In this document: positions 1 to 7,764 of the stretch, in pieces | Layout: every line of letters begins with the position of its first letter | Numbering within the stretch: the stretch's first letter is position 1 | Assembly (NCBI GenBank): GCA_026119935.1 | Contig: JALRMH010000148.1 | Span: 1 to 10,284 of the forward strand | DNA: 10,284 nt | Direction of reading: 5' to 3' | Origin: Endothia cerciana | Lineage: Eukaryota; Ascomycota; Sordariomycetes; Diaporthales; Cryphonectriaceae | The notes under the pieces: model-generated | Told to the model about the DNA's origin: nothing | Seen by the model: the letters and a program-made list of their open reading frames with translations, nothing else | Databases searched by the model: none | Position numbers and translations under genes: made by a program

Positions 1-251
1 AACTATTAAGTAGTAATAATATAGCTTTCTATAAAAAGAATCGTCTTATAATACTTATTATAATATATAAAGTTTATATTATAATATAAGATTATTGATA
101 AATTAAAGTAAAGAATATAAAATAAAAAAGTGCTTATTAGAAAGATTATTTAATAATCGATGTAGAGAAATTTAAAGAACTAGAGTTCTTTTAATTAATT
201 AAGTGCTTGAGAGTTTATTTATAATCTCTCTCTCTAGCTAGAGTAAGGTCT

Positions 252-285
252 TAAGTCTAGTTATTCTCTGTTTAGACTCGCTTGC
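252..285 (+). repeat. Partial copy of the 150-bp tandem repeat, split by the retrotransposon
   Basis: The stretch ending in GTTTAGACTCGCTTGC resembles the ends of the units at 7791-8231, which read GTTTAGACTTGCTTAT or close variants before an A run. The missing remainder (ATTTTA plus an A run) resumes right after the 3' target duplication at 7765. The element therefore interrupted a pre-existing array member. Upstream of about 235 the similarity is lost. Confidence 0.6.
281..285. repeat. Target site duplication, left copy (CTTGC)
   Basis: CTTGC lies immediately before the TG that opens the 5' LTR, and the same five bases lie immediately after the CA that closes the 3' LTR (7760-7764). A 5-bp duplication is usual for Ty3/gypsy integrases. 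It shows that this is one intact insertion and not a recombinant. Confidence 0.88.
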
Positions 286-397
286 TGTTATAACCCATTC
301 AACATGCAGGTCACGATAGGAAAAGCAGCACAGCACCAAGGACACAAGTAAAGATTATATAACCAGGGTTAGGGTTATAATAGTTGCACAATCGACG

Positions 398-480
398 GTC
401 GACTCTGTCGACTAGTCGAAGGAGTTAACAGTCGACTCTATCAACTAGTCAAAGGAGTCGACAGTCAACTCTATCAACTT
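398..480 (+). repeat. 33-bp direct repeats in the LTR U3 region
   Basis: About 2.5 units with a 33-base period start at 398, 431 and 464. Each begins GTCGACTCT or GTCAACTCT and continues with an ACTAGTC(G/A)AAGGAG core. The palindrome GTCGAC recurs within them. They sit upstream of the TATA-like box, where enhancer repeats are common in LTRs. The equivalent repeats in the 3' LTR lie at about 7435-7517. Confidence 0.75.
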
Positions 481-496
481 ATACTAAAGAGCTAAA

Positions 497-504
497 TATA
501 TAAG
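497..504 (+). promoter_or_regulatory. TATA-like box of the 5' LTR promoter
   Basis: TATATAAG lies about 17 bases after the U3 repeats and is conserved at the matching site in the 3' LTR (7534-7541). Its position after the repeats fits the core promoter of the genomic transcript, with initiation expected some 25-40 bases downstream. In DNA this AT-rich the motif alone is weak evidence; its place in the LTR supports it. Confidence 0.45.
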
Positions 505-722
505 AACACGTTTATTTCTATTAGATAGATCTCGTATATAGCTCTTTAATTATCAATCTAAGTTCTAAGTACACTTATATTTAGAAGCTTTAAAGGCAGT
601 GAACACTTGCATAGACTTTCTAGCTGTATTTCTATATTCAAGGCTTATATTCGACACTACTCTTATTAGTATAAACCTAATTAGTACTCAGAGATCTTTA
701 AATTACTATAGTGCTTATTATA

Positions 723-783
723 TTTTAATAACTCTAGTTCAGAAATAGTTTAGTATTAACCTTTTGAATAATACAGAAATACA
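723..783 (+). other. Leader between 5' LTR and gag, with the expected primer-binding site
   Basis: Reverse transcription starts from a primer bound just after the 5' LTR, so the site should lie at about 723-745. The sequence there (TTTTAATAACTCTAGTTC) has been altered by RIP. A TGG of the usual kind could have become TAA, but I cannot match it to a tRNA 3' end. Self-priming as in Tf1 was considered: I found no clear complement in the LTR near the expected RNA start. Confidence 0.35.
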
Positions 784-1722
784 ATAGCTCTAAGAACCCC
801 TTCTTTATCCTTATATAGCGCGCAGCCTACTTAGAAAGAACTTATTCAGCAAGTCCTTTAGCTTACTTAATATATTAAACAACTCTACCTGCATTAGCAA
901 CAACAGGAGAATATTATTTAAGCTCAGTAGGAGTAAATTCAGCATAGTACCTAAGCCCTTACTATTATTAATAATAACAAGAGCTATAAGATAGATAAAC
1001 TAGCTATATATAATAGCACTTAAAAACTCCTCTAAGGATTCCTCACTTACTATAAGGTATACTTCTTATATAACACTTTCTAGTTCACTATAGAATCTGA
1101 AAAGGTTATCCTTGCCGGAACTCGCCTTGAGAAGGATGCTCTTATCTAATATAAGCCTTCTCTCTACAATTATCTAAAACACGCTAACAACCTTTATGCA
1201 CGTACTAAGGGCACTAAGGAAATGTTCAACTCCTTTGCAGGCTTTAAGAAGGCCTTTAAAGAAACCTTTAGTGACTTTAACAAAGAACACACTACAGCTC
1301 AGCAGTTAATAAACCTTAACTAAACTAAGTCAGCATTAGCTTATATAGTCAGGTTTAAGTAACTTGCAGCACGACTTCTATAAGAAGATAAGAACTTTAT
1401 AGAATACTATTATAAAGGACTTAAAGATAAAGTCAAAGATAAGATCTCTAAGTAGGATTAGCTTGAAGATTTTGCGATATTTATAAACGCAGCTATTAGA
1501 ATTAATAACTATCTTTATAAACAACAGATAGAGAAGTCTAAAAAGAGAGGAAGCTAATCTATATAGTGCTTATAATAAGGTAATAGTAAAAAGTTCTAGC
1601 TTAAAAATTAAAGCGGAAATCAGTACTAGAATATAATATAGAGCAGAAGTACTTATACTAGCTTAATAGAACTAGATATAGCTAACTATTAATTTATAAG
1701 AAAATCAAATAATAGTATTAAG

Positions 1723-1764
1723 TATTATAATTATAGAAAGTATAGCTACTTTATATAAGAATGC
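1723..1764 (+). other. Gag CCHC zinc knuckle (decayed)
   Basis: The spacing C-x2-C-x4-H-x4-C can be read in the gag frame, but only the last Cys (1762-1764) survives. The first two Cys codons are now TAT (1723, 1732; TGT to TAT) and the His is TAC (1747; CAC to TAC). All three changes are RIP-type transitions. In life this module binds the genomic RNA for packaging. The preserved spacing and the residues around it (R-K at positions 5-6, E before the last Cys) support the call. Confidence 0.75.
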
Positions 1765-2433
1765 AGATAATCTAAGAAGTTATAATAGTAACTAATTTAA
1801 AAAGAATAATAAGTGAATATTCTTTAATAATAAGAACTTAATCAGCTGAGTAATAATATCTTATTAGAGTAAGTGTCAGACTCTATCTGTAATTATAGAC
1901 TCTTTAACTAGATGTTCTGCTTTAATAATAAATACTTAATATACTTTTTAAAGAAAGAAAGCTTAGGATAGTTCTTTAAAGCACTTAAGAAGATATAATA
2001 ACTAGTAATAGGTAAAAAGGGCTTAATTTATAATACGATCTTAAGCAGCAGCGACTTAGACTACTTAAACACCTTTGAGAAGAGACTTGAAAGGGAGACT
2101 TAGGAACTCAAGGAAAAGGAACGCCTTTTATCTTAAGTAACTACAGAAACTATAAGAGAAGAAACACCTCAGGACCGATAGCTAGACGATATGCTAGAAC
2201 CTATTATTCTAAGAACAGAAAATAAGGATACTATAAGTAAGGAAGAAACTTACAGCTATAATTTAAACTAAGGATAGACTACTCTAAATTCAAAGGTTGA
2301 GTATATAATATATAGACTTAACTTTAAAGAACTCTTTACTATAGTTCTTATTTAGAATATTAATACTAGATAGCTAGAAGACCTTAGAATCAGCCTAATT
2401 AATAAAAAACATTATAAGCTTATATAGATCTTA

Positions 2434-2460
2434 TATATATATTACAGCTGCAAGACGCAC
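2434..2460 (+). other. Second Cys/His cluster in the gag C-terminal part (decayed)
   Basis: In the gag frame, codons 2434 (TAT, probably TGT), 2449 (TGC) and 2458 (CAC) give C-x4-C-x2-H, preceded by HYKL (2410-2421). From memory, other fungal chromovirus Gag proteins carry a similar HxxxHW-C-x4-C-x2-H patch between the zinc knuckle and protease, but I cannot check this here. Its function is unknown. Confidence 0.45.
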
Positions 2461-2903
2461 TTTATAGAGAAAGTCAAACACGAGTAGTTTTTAGTTAGAG
2501 AGTTCAGCTAGATTATCTAAGTAGTTGAGAAACCCTATTTATAATTTAGAAAAGTTCTTAACAGAAAGCATAATAATGCTTATATTAGATTGCCGGATAA
2601 CTATCCTAAAGAATGCATTGATAAGAAAGTCAAATAGTAGCAGTATAGAGTTATAGACTGCACTATTTATATTTATAATAAGGTTTAGGATTAGTATAAA
2701 TACTAGAATAATAAGGAATAACGCAAGTACAGCTAAGAACAGGCTAGAAGGCTAGCTTAAAAAGTAGCTTATAGAACGAAGGAATCCTTAAAAGGAAAGG
2801 ATTGCTTATAATAGAACTATAAACAATTAAGGCTTAAAGGTCTTTATATATTATAAAATAAGACTATATATATATAAAATTAAATGCTTATATTAATAGA
2901 AAA

Positions 2904-3194
2904 TAATACAGCGCATTGTTAGATAGTAGCGTTTAAGGAAACTTTATATTTTTAAAAATTATTAATAAGGCACGACTATAATAGTATTAAAAGGAAAGAC
3001 CCTACTGACTTAATACTATAGAAGGATAACTAGTTATATATAATCAAAGTATAATTAATAAAAAGACTAATTATTTATTTATCTTAATTTAAAAACGCAT
3101 AACTTTTATTATATTAAATATTATAAATACAGTATATTATAAACTGATTATAAGACTTCTTTAACTTAAAGAGTATAATCTTCGAATTGATTAG
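2904..3194 (+). other. Pol domain: aspartic protease (decayed)
   Basis: ALLDSS with GNFI follows the pattern ALLDSGAxGNFI of retroviral-type proteases; the catalytic Asp is GAT at 2922-2924 and the Gly of DSG is AGC at 2928-2930 (GGC to AGC). The domain closes at 3153-3194 with RLL*LKEYNLRID*, matching the GLPWLKEHNPxIDW pattern common at the end of chromovirus proteases. It would cut the Gag-Pol polyprotein. Confidence 0.8.
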
Positions 3195-3839
3195 ACTACT
3201 AGCTAGATCTTATAAGATAATGCTGTTATTTATAAGAAAATTGCAATCAACAGCGAAGGATTAAATTCAGTTACTAAAGAATACTTAAAGAAGAAGGCTT
3301 TAAATAAATCTATAAATACCTCTAAATTAGCAGAGCTAATAGCTTATAAAGAAGGATTTAGCAACGATGAACCTAAACTAGTGCTAGAGCATTAGCAGAT
3401 TAACACAACAACAAGTATATACAGACTTTAAAAAAAGCAGTCTAGCTCAGAGCGATAACAGAAGTATAGTTTTATAAACTATAAGGAAATCCTACAGCTA
3501 TATTACCCTAGGAATTTTGGTCTAGCCTGAGAAGAAGACTTAAGACTCCTAGAGCTTATAAAGAAACGACTAACAGGTAAGGGAAAGAAACTGTCCCTAG
3601 ATAAAAACGCTTAATAGTACCTCTTATTCCTCTAAATCGCGGAAACAGAGAAGGATAGACTAATACTAACATTCGCTAGAATACTATAAGAGTACTACGA
3701 ATTTATAAAGCTGTTTCAAGGGAAATTTGATACAGGACTTTTAGAATACAGCTTATACAACTATAAGATACTACTAAGAGAAGGAACTCAGCTATAATTC
3801 TTCCCTATTTATAAATTTAATAAGGCAAGACTAAAGGCA

Positions 3840-4400
3840 TTTAGAGAATACCTTGACGAAAACTTTAAAAGAGGATATATCAGACTATTATAATTACTAG
3901 TAAGATACTTAATCTTATTTATATTAAAGAAAAATAGAAAACTCTAACTTTATATAAATTATAGACAGCTTAATAATATTACTATTAAGAACTAGTATCT
4001 CTTACTACTTTTTAAGGAAATCAGGGATTAACTATAAAGCGTATAATAGTTTATAGTATTAGACTTTAAAGAAAGTTATTATTATATTTATATTAAAGAA
4101 GGAGAAGAATAGAAGATAGTATTTAAGACTTGCTATAAATATTATAAATATATAATTATACTCTTCGAATTAACTAATGCACTAGCATTCTTCTAGGAAA
4201 TAATTAACTACATCTTTTATAAATTCTTAGATATTATATATATTATCTACCTTAACGATATCTTTATCTACTTTAAAACTTTTAAAAAATATAAGCAATA
4301 TATATAGCAGATACTTTAAATACTTTAAGATGCATACCTTTTAATAGAACTAGCTAAGAGTCACTTTTATATTTAGAAAGTTAATTATCTTAGATATATA
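3840..4400 (+). other. Pol domain: reverse transcriptase (decayed)
   Basis: Recognisable blocks in order: EYLDENFKRGYIR (3846 on), NYRQLNNITIKN (3960-3995), VLDFKESYYY with the first catalytic Asp at 4062-4064, LFELTNALAFFQ (4161-4199, from PFGLTNAPATFQ), and the active-site box YLNDIFIY at 4248-4271. In the last, the first Asp of YLDD is now Asn (AAC, 4254-4256), a G-to-A change that alone would kill the enzyme. The domain copies the element RNA into DNA. Confidence 0.93.
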
Positions 4401-4659
4401 ATTAAATCAGAATATATTAGAATATAGAAAGATAAGATACAGATAATTAAGAACTAGCCTATACTAAAGAATATTAAGAATATTAGAGCATTTTTCAGAT
4501 ATATTAACTTCTATTAGCAATTTATCAGCAAGTATAGTAATATTGCTAGACTCTTTATAAATTTTATAAAAAAAGACCTATCCTTTTAATAGAACTAGAA
4601 AGAAAACTAGGCTTTTGAAATAATTAAAGAGCTAATTATCAAAGACCCTATTTTATAAG

Positions 4660-5060
4660 AATCAGACTCTTGAAAAAAATATAAGTTATATATAAATGCA
4701 TTAGACTACGCACTTAGCGCAGAACTTAACTAGCGCGATAAGCAGGAATAACTATAAATAGTCGCTAACTTTTTAAAGAAGCTTAATAGACTAGAGTTAT
4801 AGTACAAGATATTAGATAAGGAACTTATAGCTATAGTAGAAGTATTTAAGGAATAGAAACACTATCTTATAAGTGCTAAACATACAATTAAAGTGTTTTC
4901 AGACTATAAAAACCTTACTATATTTATAATAATAAAAAACTTTAATAGAAGATAAGTAAGATAAGCAGAATATTTATTCTAGTTCGACTTCAAGGTTATC
5001 TATATTTAAGGTAAGGAAAACGCTAGAGTAGACGCCCTTAGCAGAAGATTAGACTATTAG
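4660..5060 (+). other. Pol domain: RNase H (decayed)
   Basis: INALDYALSAEL (from about 4692) matches the TDASDYAxGAxL start of Ty3/gypsy RNase H; its catalytic Asp is AAT (4695-4697), again G-to-A. LDKELIAIVEVFKE holds the catalytic Glu, and FSDYKNLTIF the next Asp (H of TDHKNL now Y). It ends in KENARVDALSRR, the usual GxxNxxADALSR close. It removes RNA from the RNA-DNA hybrid. Confidence 0.9.
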
Positions 5061-5199
5061 AATAAAATTAAAGAAGAAATCTAAGACATCTTTATAATTA
5101 ATAAAGACAGGGACCTTATTAATATATATAAGAAGCTTACAGTAATCCTTAGAATAGGATCTTAAGATAAAGACCTTGAACAGATAACTCTAGTAGAGC

Positions 5200-6260
5200 A
5201 GGATAACTATATTAGGGATGTATATAGTGCTTTAGCATATAGACACTAAGGAGTTAGAGCAACTTATAAACAAATTAAGAAATATTAGAATCTGCTAGGC
5301 TTTAGGAAAAGAATTAAAGATATCTTATAATAATACAACAGCTGCAAGAAAAATAAAGCAGAATAATACAAGCTTTATAAGCTGCTATAATCTCTATCAG
5401 TACTTATAATTATTTAGCAATTAATTAGTCTAGACTTTATTACTAAGCTACTCCTTTTACAAGAACCTTTAACTAAGGTATAATACAATAGCATCTTAAT
5501 AGTAGTTTATAGACTAAGCAAGTATACTTACTTTCTCTTTTATAAGGAAAGCAGTATAGCAGAAGAACTCGTATATATATTTCTTAGAACGATTATTGCT
5601 AATCATAGTATACTAGAAGAAATAATCTCTGATAGAGATAGAAAATTCAACTCGAAGTTTTAAACCTCGCTTATAAAACAACTCGGAACATAATACAAAA
5701 TATCTATAGCATTTCACCTCTAAATAAATAAATAGACAGAAAGGATAAACTAAGTTATCGAACAGTACCTTTAGCACTATATCAACTAAAAGCAGAATAA
5801 CTAAGTCGACCTATTACCTCTAGTATAATTCGCTTATAATAGCGCAGATATAAGCACGATAAAGAAATTATTATTCTTTACACTCTACAAATATAACCTG
5901 ACAGCTTACTATAAAGCACTATAAGGAGCAGATGCAGAAGCAGTAGACAGAAGGGTTAGAAAAATCAAGAAGATTTAAGGAGAACTTTAATCAGAACTAC
6001 AATTTGTCTAAGAACGAATAACACGCTATGCAAACTCTAAAAGGATTAAGGGACTAATCCTACAAGAGGGAGATAAAACCTACCTACTTTGCAAAAACAT
6101 TAAAACGACTAGGCCTAGCAGCAAACTCGACTATAAGAAACTAAGACTATTTAAAATTTTGCAACAAATCTTCTTAATCAACTATAAACTCGCACTACTT
6201 TACAGAATAAGAATACACCTAGTTTTCTACATCTCACTGCTAGAACTAGCAATAAAAGAA
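5200..6260 (+). other. Pol domain: integrase with GPY/F module (decayed)
   Basis: The N-terminal HHCC zinc site can be traced: His positions at 5223 (now TAT) and 5244 (CAC), Cys positions at 5334 (now TAC) and 5343 (TGC, in NSCKKNK). The catalytic D,D-35-E triad is intact: Asp 5433-5435 (LDFITK), Asp 5631-5633 (ISDRDRKF) and Glu 5739-5741 (TERIN), with exactly 35 residues between the last two. The HPQTDGQTER motif before the Glu reads HL*INK*TER. A GPY/F-type segment follows (about 6066-6250: EGDKTYLL, KLRLFKI from LGPFKI, HLVFYISLLEL). It inserts the DNA copy into the chromosome. Confidence 0.92.
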
Positions 6261-6284
6261 ATACTAATAAACAATATAGTAGAA

Positions 6285-6452
6285 GTTGAAGATAACGAAC
6301 TAGAATACAAAGTAGAAAAGATCTTTAAATATAAAGGCAACAACAACACACTTGAGTACTTTATTAAGTAGAAAGGTTACCTAGCAAGCAAGAACTTATA
6401 GGAACTATAAGCAAATGTCGGAAACGCTATAAGCAAATTAAAAGAATACTAG
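6285..6452 (+). other. Pol domain: C-terminal chromodomain (decayed)
   Basis: In the pol frame, VEDNELEYKVEKI is followed by LEYFIK*KGY and NL*EL, matching the chromodomain pattern VExIxxxR...EYLVKWKGYxxxxNTWEP. The two stops sit where the cage Trp codons (TGG) should be; the Tyr of EYKVEKI is kept. Chromodomains at this place define chromoviruses and bind methylated histone H3 in characterised members, which biases insertion to heterochromatin. The AT-rich repeat-filled site used here agrees with that. Confidence 0.85.
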
Positions 6453-6468
6453 AAAAAAAAAAAAAAAA
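6453..6468 (+). repeat. 16-base A run at the end of pol
   Basis: Sixteen A residues follow the pol codons EY*. In the pol frame they read as five Lys codons before the last 16 codons and a TAA at 6516-6518. Slippage here could have changed the natural end of pol, so its exact C-terminus is uncertain. Confidence 0.8.
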
Positions 6469-6581
6469 CTAGCCTTAACCCTACTACTATACTATTAGTA
6501 GTTATTCTAATATTATAATAATAACTAACAACTAAAGACCTAACTAAGAAAACCTTATTAATATAAGAAAGAATATACTAA

Positions 6582-7232
6582 TTAGAGTAATAAGCAACTA
6601 TTAGCAGACCTAGCTATATTTCTAGACCTATCAGGCTGCGCTCCCTTAACTAGGAAACCTGACTAGTTTATAATACTATTCTCTATATCTATAGAATTCT
6701 AATTAAAACCTTTAAAGGAAGGATCCTTAGCTACTATAGTAGACTCTTCGGAAACCACCTCTTATACTACCTTAGCAGCGTAATAGCACTCTGCCTCAGC
6801 CTCCTCTACTTTAAGATGTTCTAAGTCTTAAAGATTCGTCAAGCTATAATAAATAGCCTGCGCTATCTTTTCCCTCTATATCCTCTTTTAAGCCTGCACG
6901 CAGCTGATCTTCGCATTAAAGACCTAGCGCTCCTCCTCTAGGTCTTCTATCTCGTCCTTTAGCTTTTAGTGCTAAGAAGAGATGTAAAGAAGGTCTGAAG
7001 AATTTATCAGCTTAAGAACGTCATATTTAGAATGCTGACGACGCACACATTCGGCGCAATAAGAAGAATCCTCAGAAGAAACTTGACAGGACTTCAGGCC
7101 CTGCGCATCGTAAGAAGAATAAGGAATCATACCGACAGCCTTAGAAAGGATAAAAGAGTAAAGAGACTTCTTCTGTTTTAACCTGTTAGAACAAGGATTA
7201 AGAGACTTCGGTTTTTCGACTCTATTTGATAT
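6582..7232 (-). pseudogene. Decayed antisense reading frame between pol and the 3' LTR
   Basis: On the minus strand one frame can be read from about 7232 (ATA, possibly from ATG; a real ATG lies at 7130-7128) to a TAA at 6584-6582, roughly 215 codons. It is open without a stop from 7304 to 6975; further on it has several TAG/TAA codons of the Gln/Trp type seen in pol. The middle holds SSYCAECVRRQHSKYDV, with Cys codons at 7058-7056 and 7049-7047 and a Tyr (TAT, probably TGT) at 7025-7023, giving C-x2-C-x7-C. Then comes a charged, coiled-coil-like segment, KLKDEIEDLEEER (6965-6927), and a Glu/Ala-rich stretch near 6809-6790. It converges on pol with about 60 bases between their ends. I recall similar CxxC-plus-coil antisense proteins in other fungal gypsy elements but know of no tested function. 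The start, the end and whether it was ever expressed are uncertain. Confidence 0.65.
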
Positions 7233-7309
7233 CCTAATTAGGAAGGTATAATAATGTAATAAAGAAACAACAGGAAACTTATAAAAGATTATTAGAAATA
7301 ATAATCAAT

Positions 7310-7322
7310 AGAAAAGAGATAA
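7310..7322 (+). other. Polypurine tract
   Basis: AGAAAAGAGATAA lies directly against the first base of the 3' LTR. It is purine except for one T. This is where the RNase H-resistant primer for plus-strand DNA synthesis should be. Position is the main support. Confidence 0.7.
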
Positions 7323-7759
7323 TATTATAACCTATCTAATATATAGGTTACGACAGGAAAAGCAGCATAGCATTAAGAATATAAGTAAGGATTATATAAT
7401 TAGAGTTAAAGTTATAATAGTTATATAGTTAATAGTCGACTTTATTAACTAGTCGAAGGAGTTAATAGTCGACTTTATCAACTAGTTGAAAGAGTTAATA
7501 GTCAACTCTGTCGACTTATACTAAAGAGCTAGATATATAAGAATACGTTTATTTCTATTAAATAGATTTTATATATAGCTCTTTAGTTATTAATTTAAAT
7601 TCTAAGTATACTTATATTTAAAAGCTCTAAAGGTAGTAAATACTTATATAGACTCTCTAGCTGTATTTCTATATTTAAAGCTTATATTTGATACTGCTTT
7701 TGTTAGTATAAACTTAATCGGTACTCAGAGATCTTTGAATTACTGCAGTGCTTATTACA
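7323..7759 (+). repeat. 3' long terminal repeat (437 bp)
   Basis: It matches the 5' LTR over its whole length, opening TATTATAACC (TG now TA) and closing GCTTATTACA. About three quarters of the differences have T or A in this copy where the 5' LTR keeps C or G, so this LTR is the more heavily RIP-altered of the two. Because it sits after the antisense frame, its opposite strand could in principle supply the antisense promoter. Confidence 0.95.
7534..7541 (+). promoter_or_regulatory. TATA-like box in the 3' LTR
   Basis: TATATAAG is retained at the place matching 497-504 in the 5' LTR, although bases around it have changed. If active it would drive transcription out into the right flank. Confidence 0.4.
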
Positions 7760-7764
7760 CTTGC
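7760..7764. repeat. Target site duplication, right copy (CTTGC)
   Basis: The five bases after the terminal CA of the 3' LTR are identical to 281-285. Both copies have escaped change. Confidence 0.88.

Larger units (their letters stand above)
1..285. other. Left flank, non-coding AT-rich DNA
   Basis: No reading frame of note and no RNA gene can be seen here. The stretch is rich in TA steps, as expected of RIP-altered fungal DNA. It has a short palindrome around 173-192 (AAAGAACT followed by AGAGTTCTTT) and a CT run near 226-235. Its last 34 bases (252-285) match the end of the tandem unit found to the right of the retrotransposon, so this is the left half of the insertion target. Confidence 0.7.
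286..722 (+). repeat. 5' long terminal repeat (437 bp)
   Basis: It pairs base for base with 7323-7759 at a constant offset of 7037. By hand alignment I see about 75 differences, all transitions, and no gaps. It begins TGTTATAACC and ends TTATTATA, where the expected terminal CA has become TA. This copy keeps more C and G than the 3' LTR. It holds 33-bp direct repeats, a TATA-like box, and a GGGTTAGGGTT stretch at 365-375. Confidence 0.95.
784..2877 (+). pseudogene. gag: Decayed gag (capsid/nucleocapsid) reading frame
   Basis: The frame runs from a likely start at 784 (ATA, probably from ATG) to about 2877. The N-terminal part (about 835-960) is Gln-rich and helical, containing KELIQQVL and runs of Q codons turned to TAG/TAA. 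A capsid-like region follows at 1036-1545, with AFKETFSDFNKEHTTAQQL and ALAYIVRFK resembling retrotransposon gag. A CCHC zinc knuckle lies at 1723-1764. After it comes an unusually long tail of about 370 codons, with a charged segment near 2075-2150 and a Cys/His cluster at 2434-2460. The frame holds many TAG/TAA codons but no clear indel. The end is uncertain because natural and RIP-made stops cannot be told apart; the tail overlaps or abuts pol, which is in the -1 frame. Confidence 0.85.
2862..6518 (+). pseudogene. pol: Decayed pol polyprotein reading frame
   Basis: One reading frame, -1 relative to gag, can be followed from about 2862 to the last stop at 6516-6518 with no visible indel. 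Domains in order: protease (2904-3194), linker (about 3195-3780), reverse transcriptase (about 3840-4400), RNase H (about 4660-5060), integrase (about 5200-6260), chromodomain (6285-6452), then a short Lys-rich tail over an A run. Dozens of in-frame TAG/TAA codons stand where Gln or Trp is expected (for example IK*KGY for IKWKGY), and TGA is rare, which fits loss at CpA and TpG. Pro codons have commonly become Leu and Gly codons Arg, Ser, Glu or Lys. The longest uninterrupted piece, 6159-6371, opens on TTG and is only a surviving fragment. The true N-terminus is unknown; gag-pol frameshifting is inferred. Confidence 0.9.
286..7759 (+). mobile_element. RIP-inactivated Ty3/gypsy chromovirus LTR retrotransposon
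   Basis: This is a full-length element of 7474 bp: 5' LTR, leader, gag, pol in the order protease, reverse transcriptase, RNase H, integrase, chromodomain, then an antisense reading frame, polypurine tract and 3' LTR. Integrase downstream of RNase H marks Ty3/gypsy (Metaviridae), and the chromodomain after the GPY/F module marks the chromovirus branch. The frames hold dozens of TAG and TAA codons, nearly all explained by CAG, CAA or TGG codons hit by C-to-T or G-to-A. Key residues are altered the same way: RT YLDD reads YLND, and the zinc-knuckle Cys codons read Tyr. It cannot encode working proteins. The equal LTR lengths and perfect 5-bp target duplication show that it has not been rearranged since insertion. 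Confidence 0.95.

Noticed and set aside
130..139. GTGCTTATTA near 130 as the end of an older LTR
   Set aside because: The match to the LTR terminus is only about 10 bases and nothing upstream of it resembles the LTR.
173..192. AAAGAACTAGAGTTCTTT as a terminator or as a partner of the primer-binding region (730-740)
   Set aside because: The shared 11 bases centre on a CTAG palindrome, which is very common in this DNA; no T tract or other support.
6159..6371. A 70-codon open frame as a separate gene
   Set aside because: It starts on TTG, is in the same frame as the pol domains before and after it, and covers the end of the GPY/F module and most of the chromodomain. It is just the longest stop-free piece of pol.
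784..6518. TAG/TAA as sense codons (alternative genetic code)
   Set aside because: Stops replace both Gln and Trp, and other residues change by the same transitions (Pro to Leu, Asp to Asn, Cys to Tyr), including catalytic ones. RIP-type mutation explains all of this; a code change does not.
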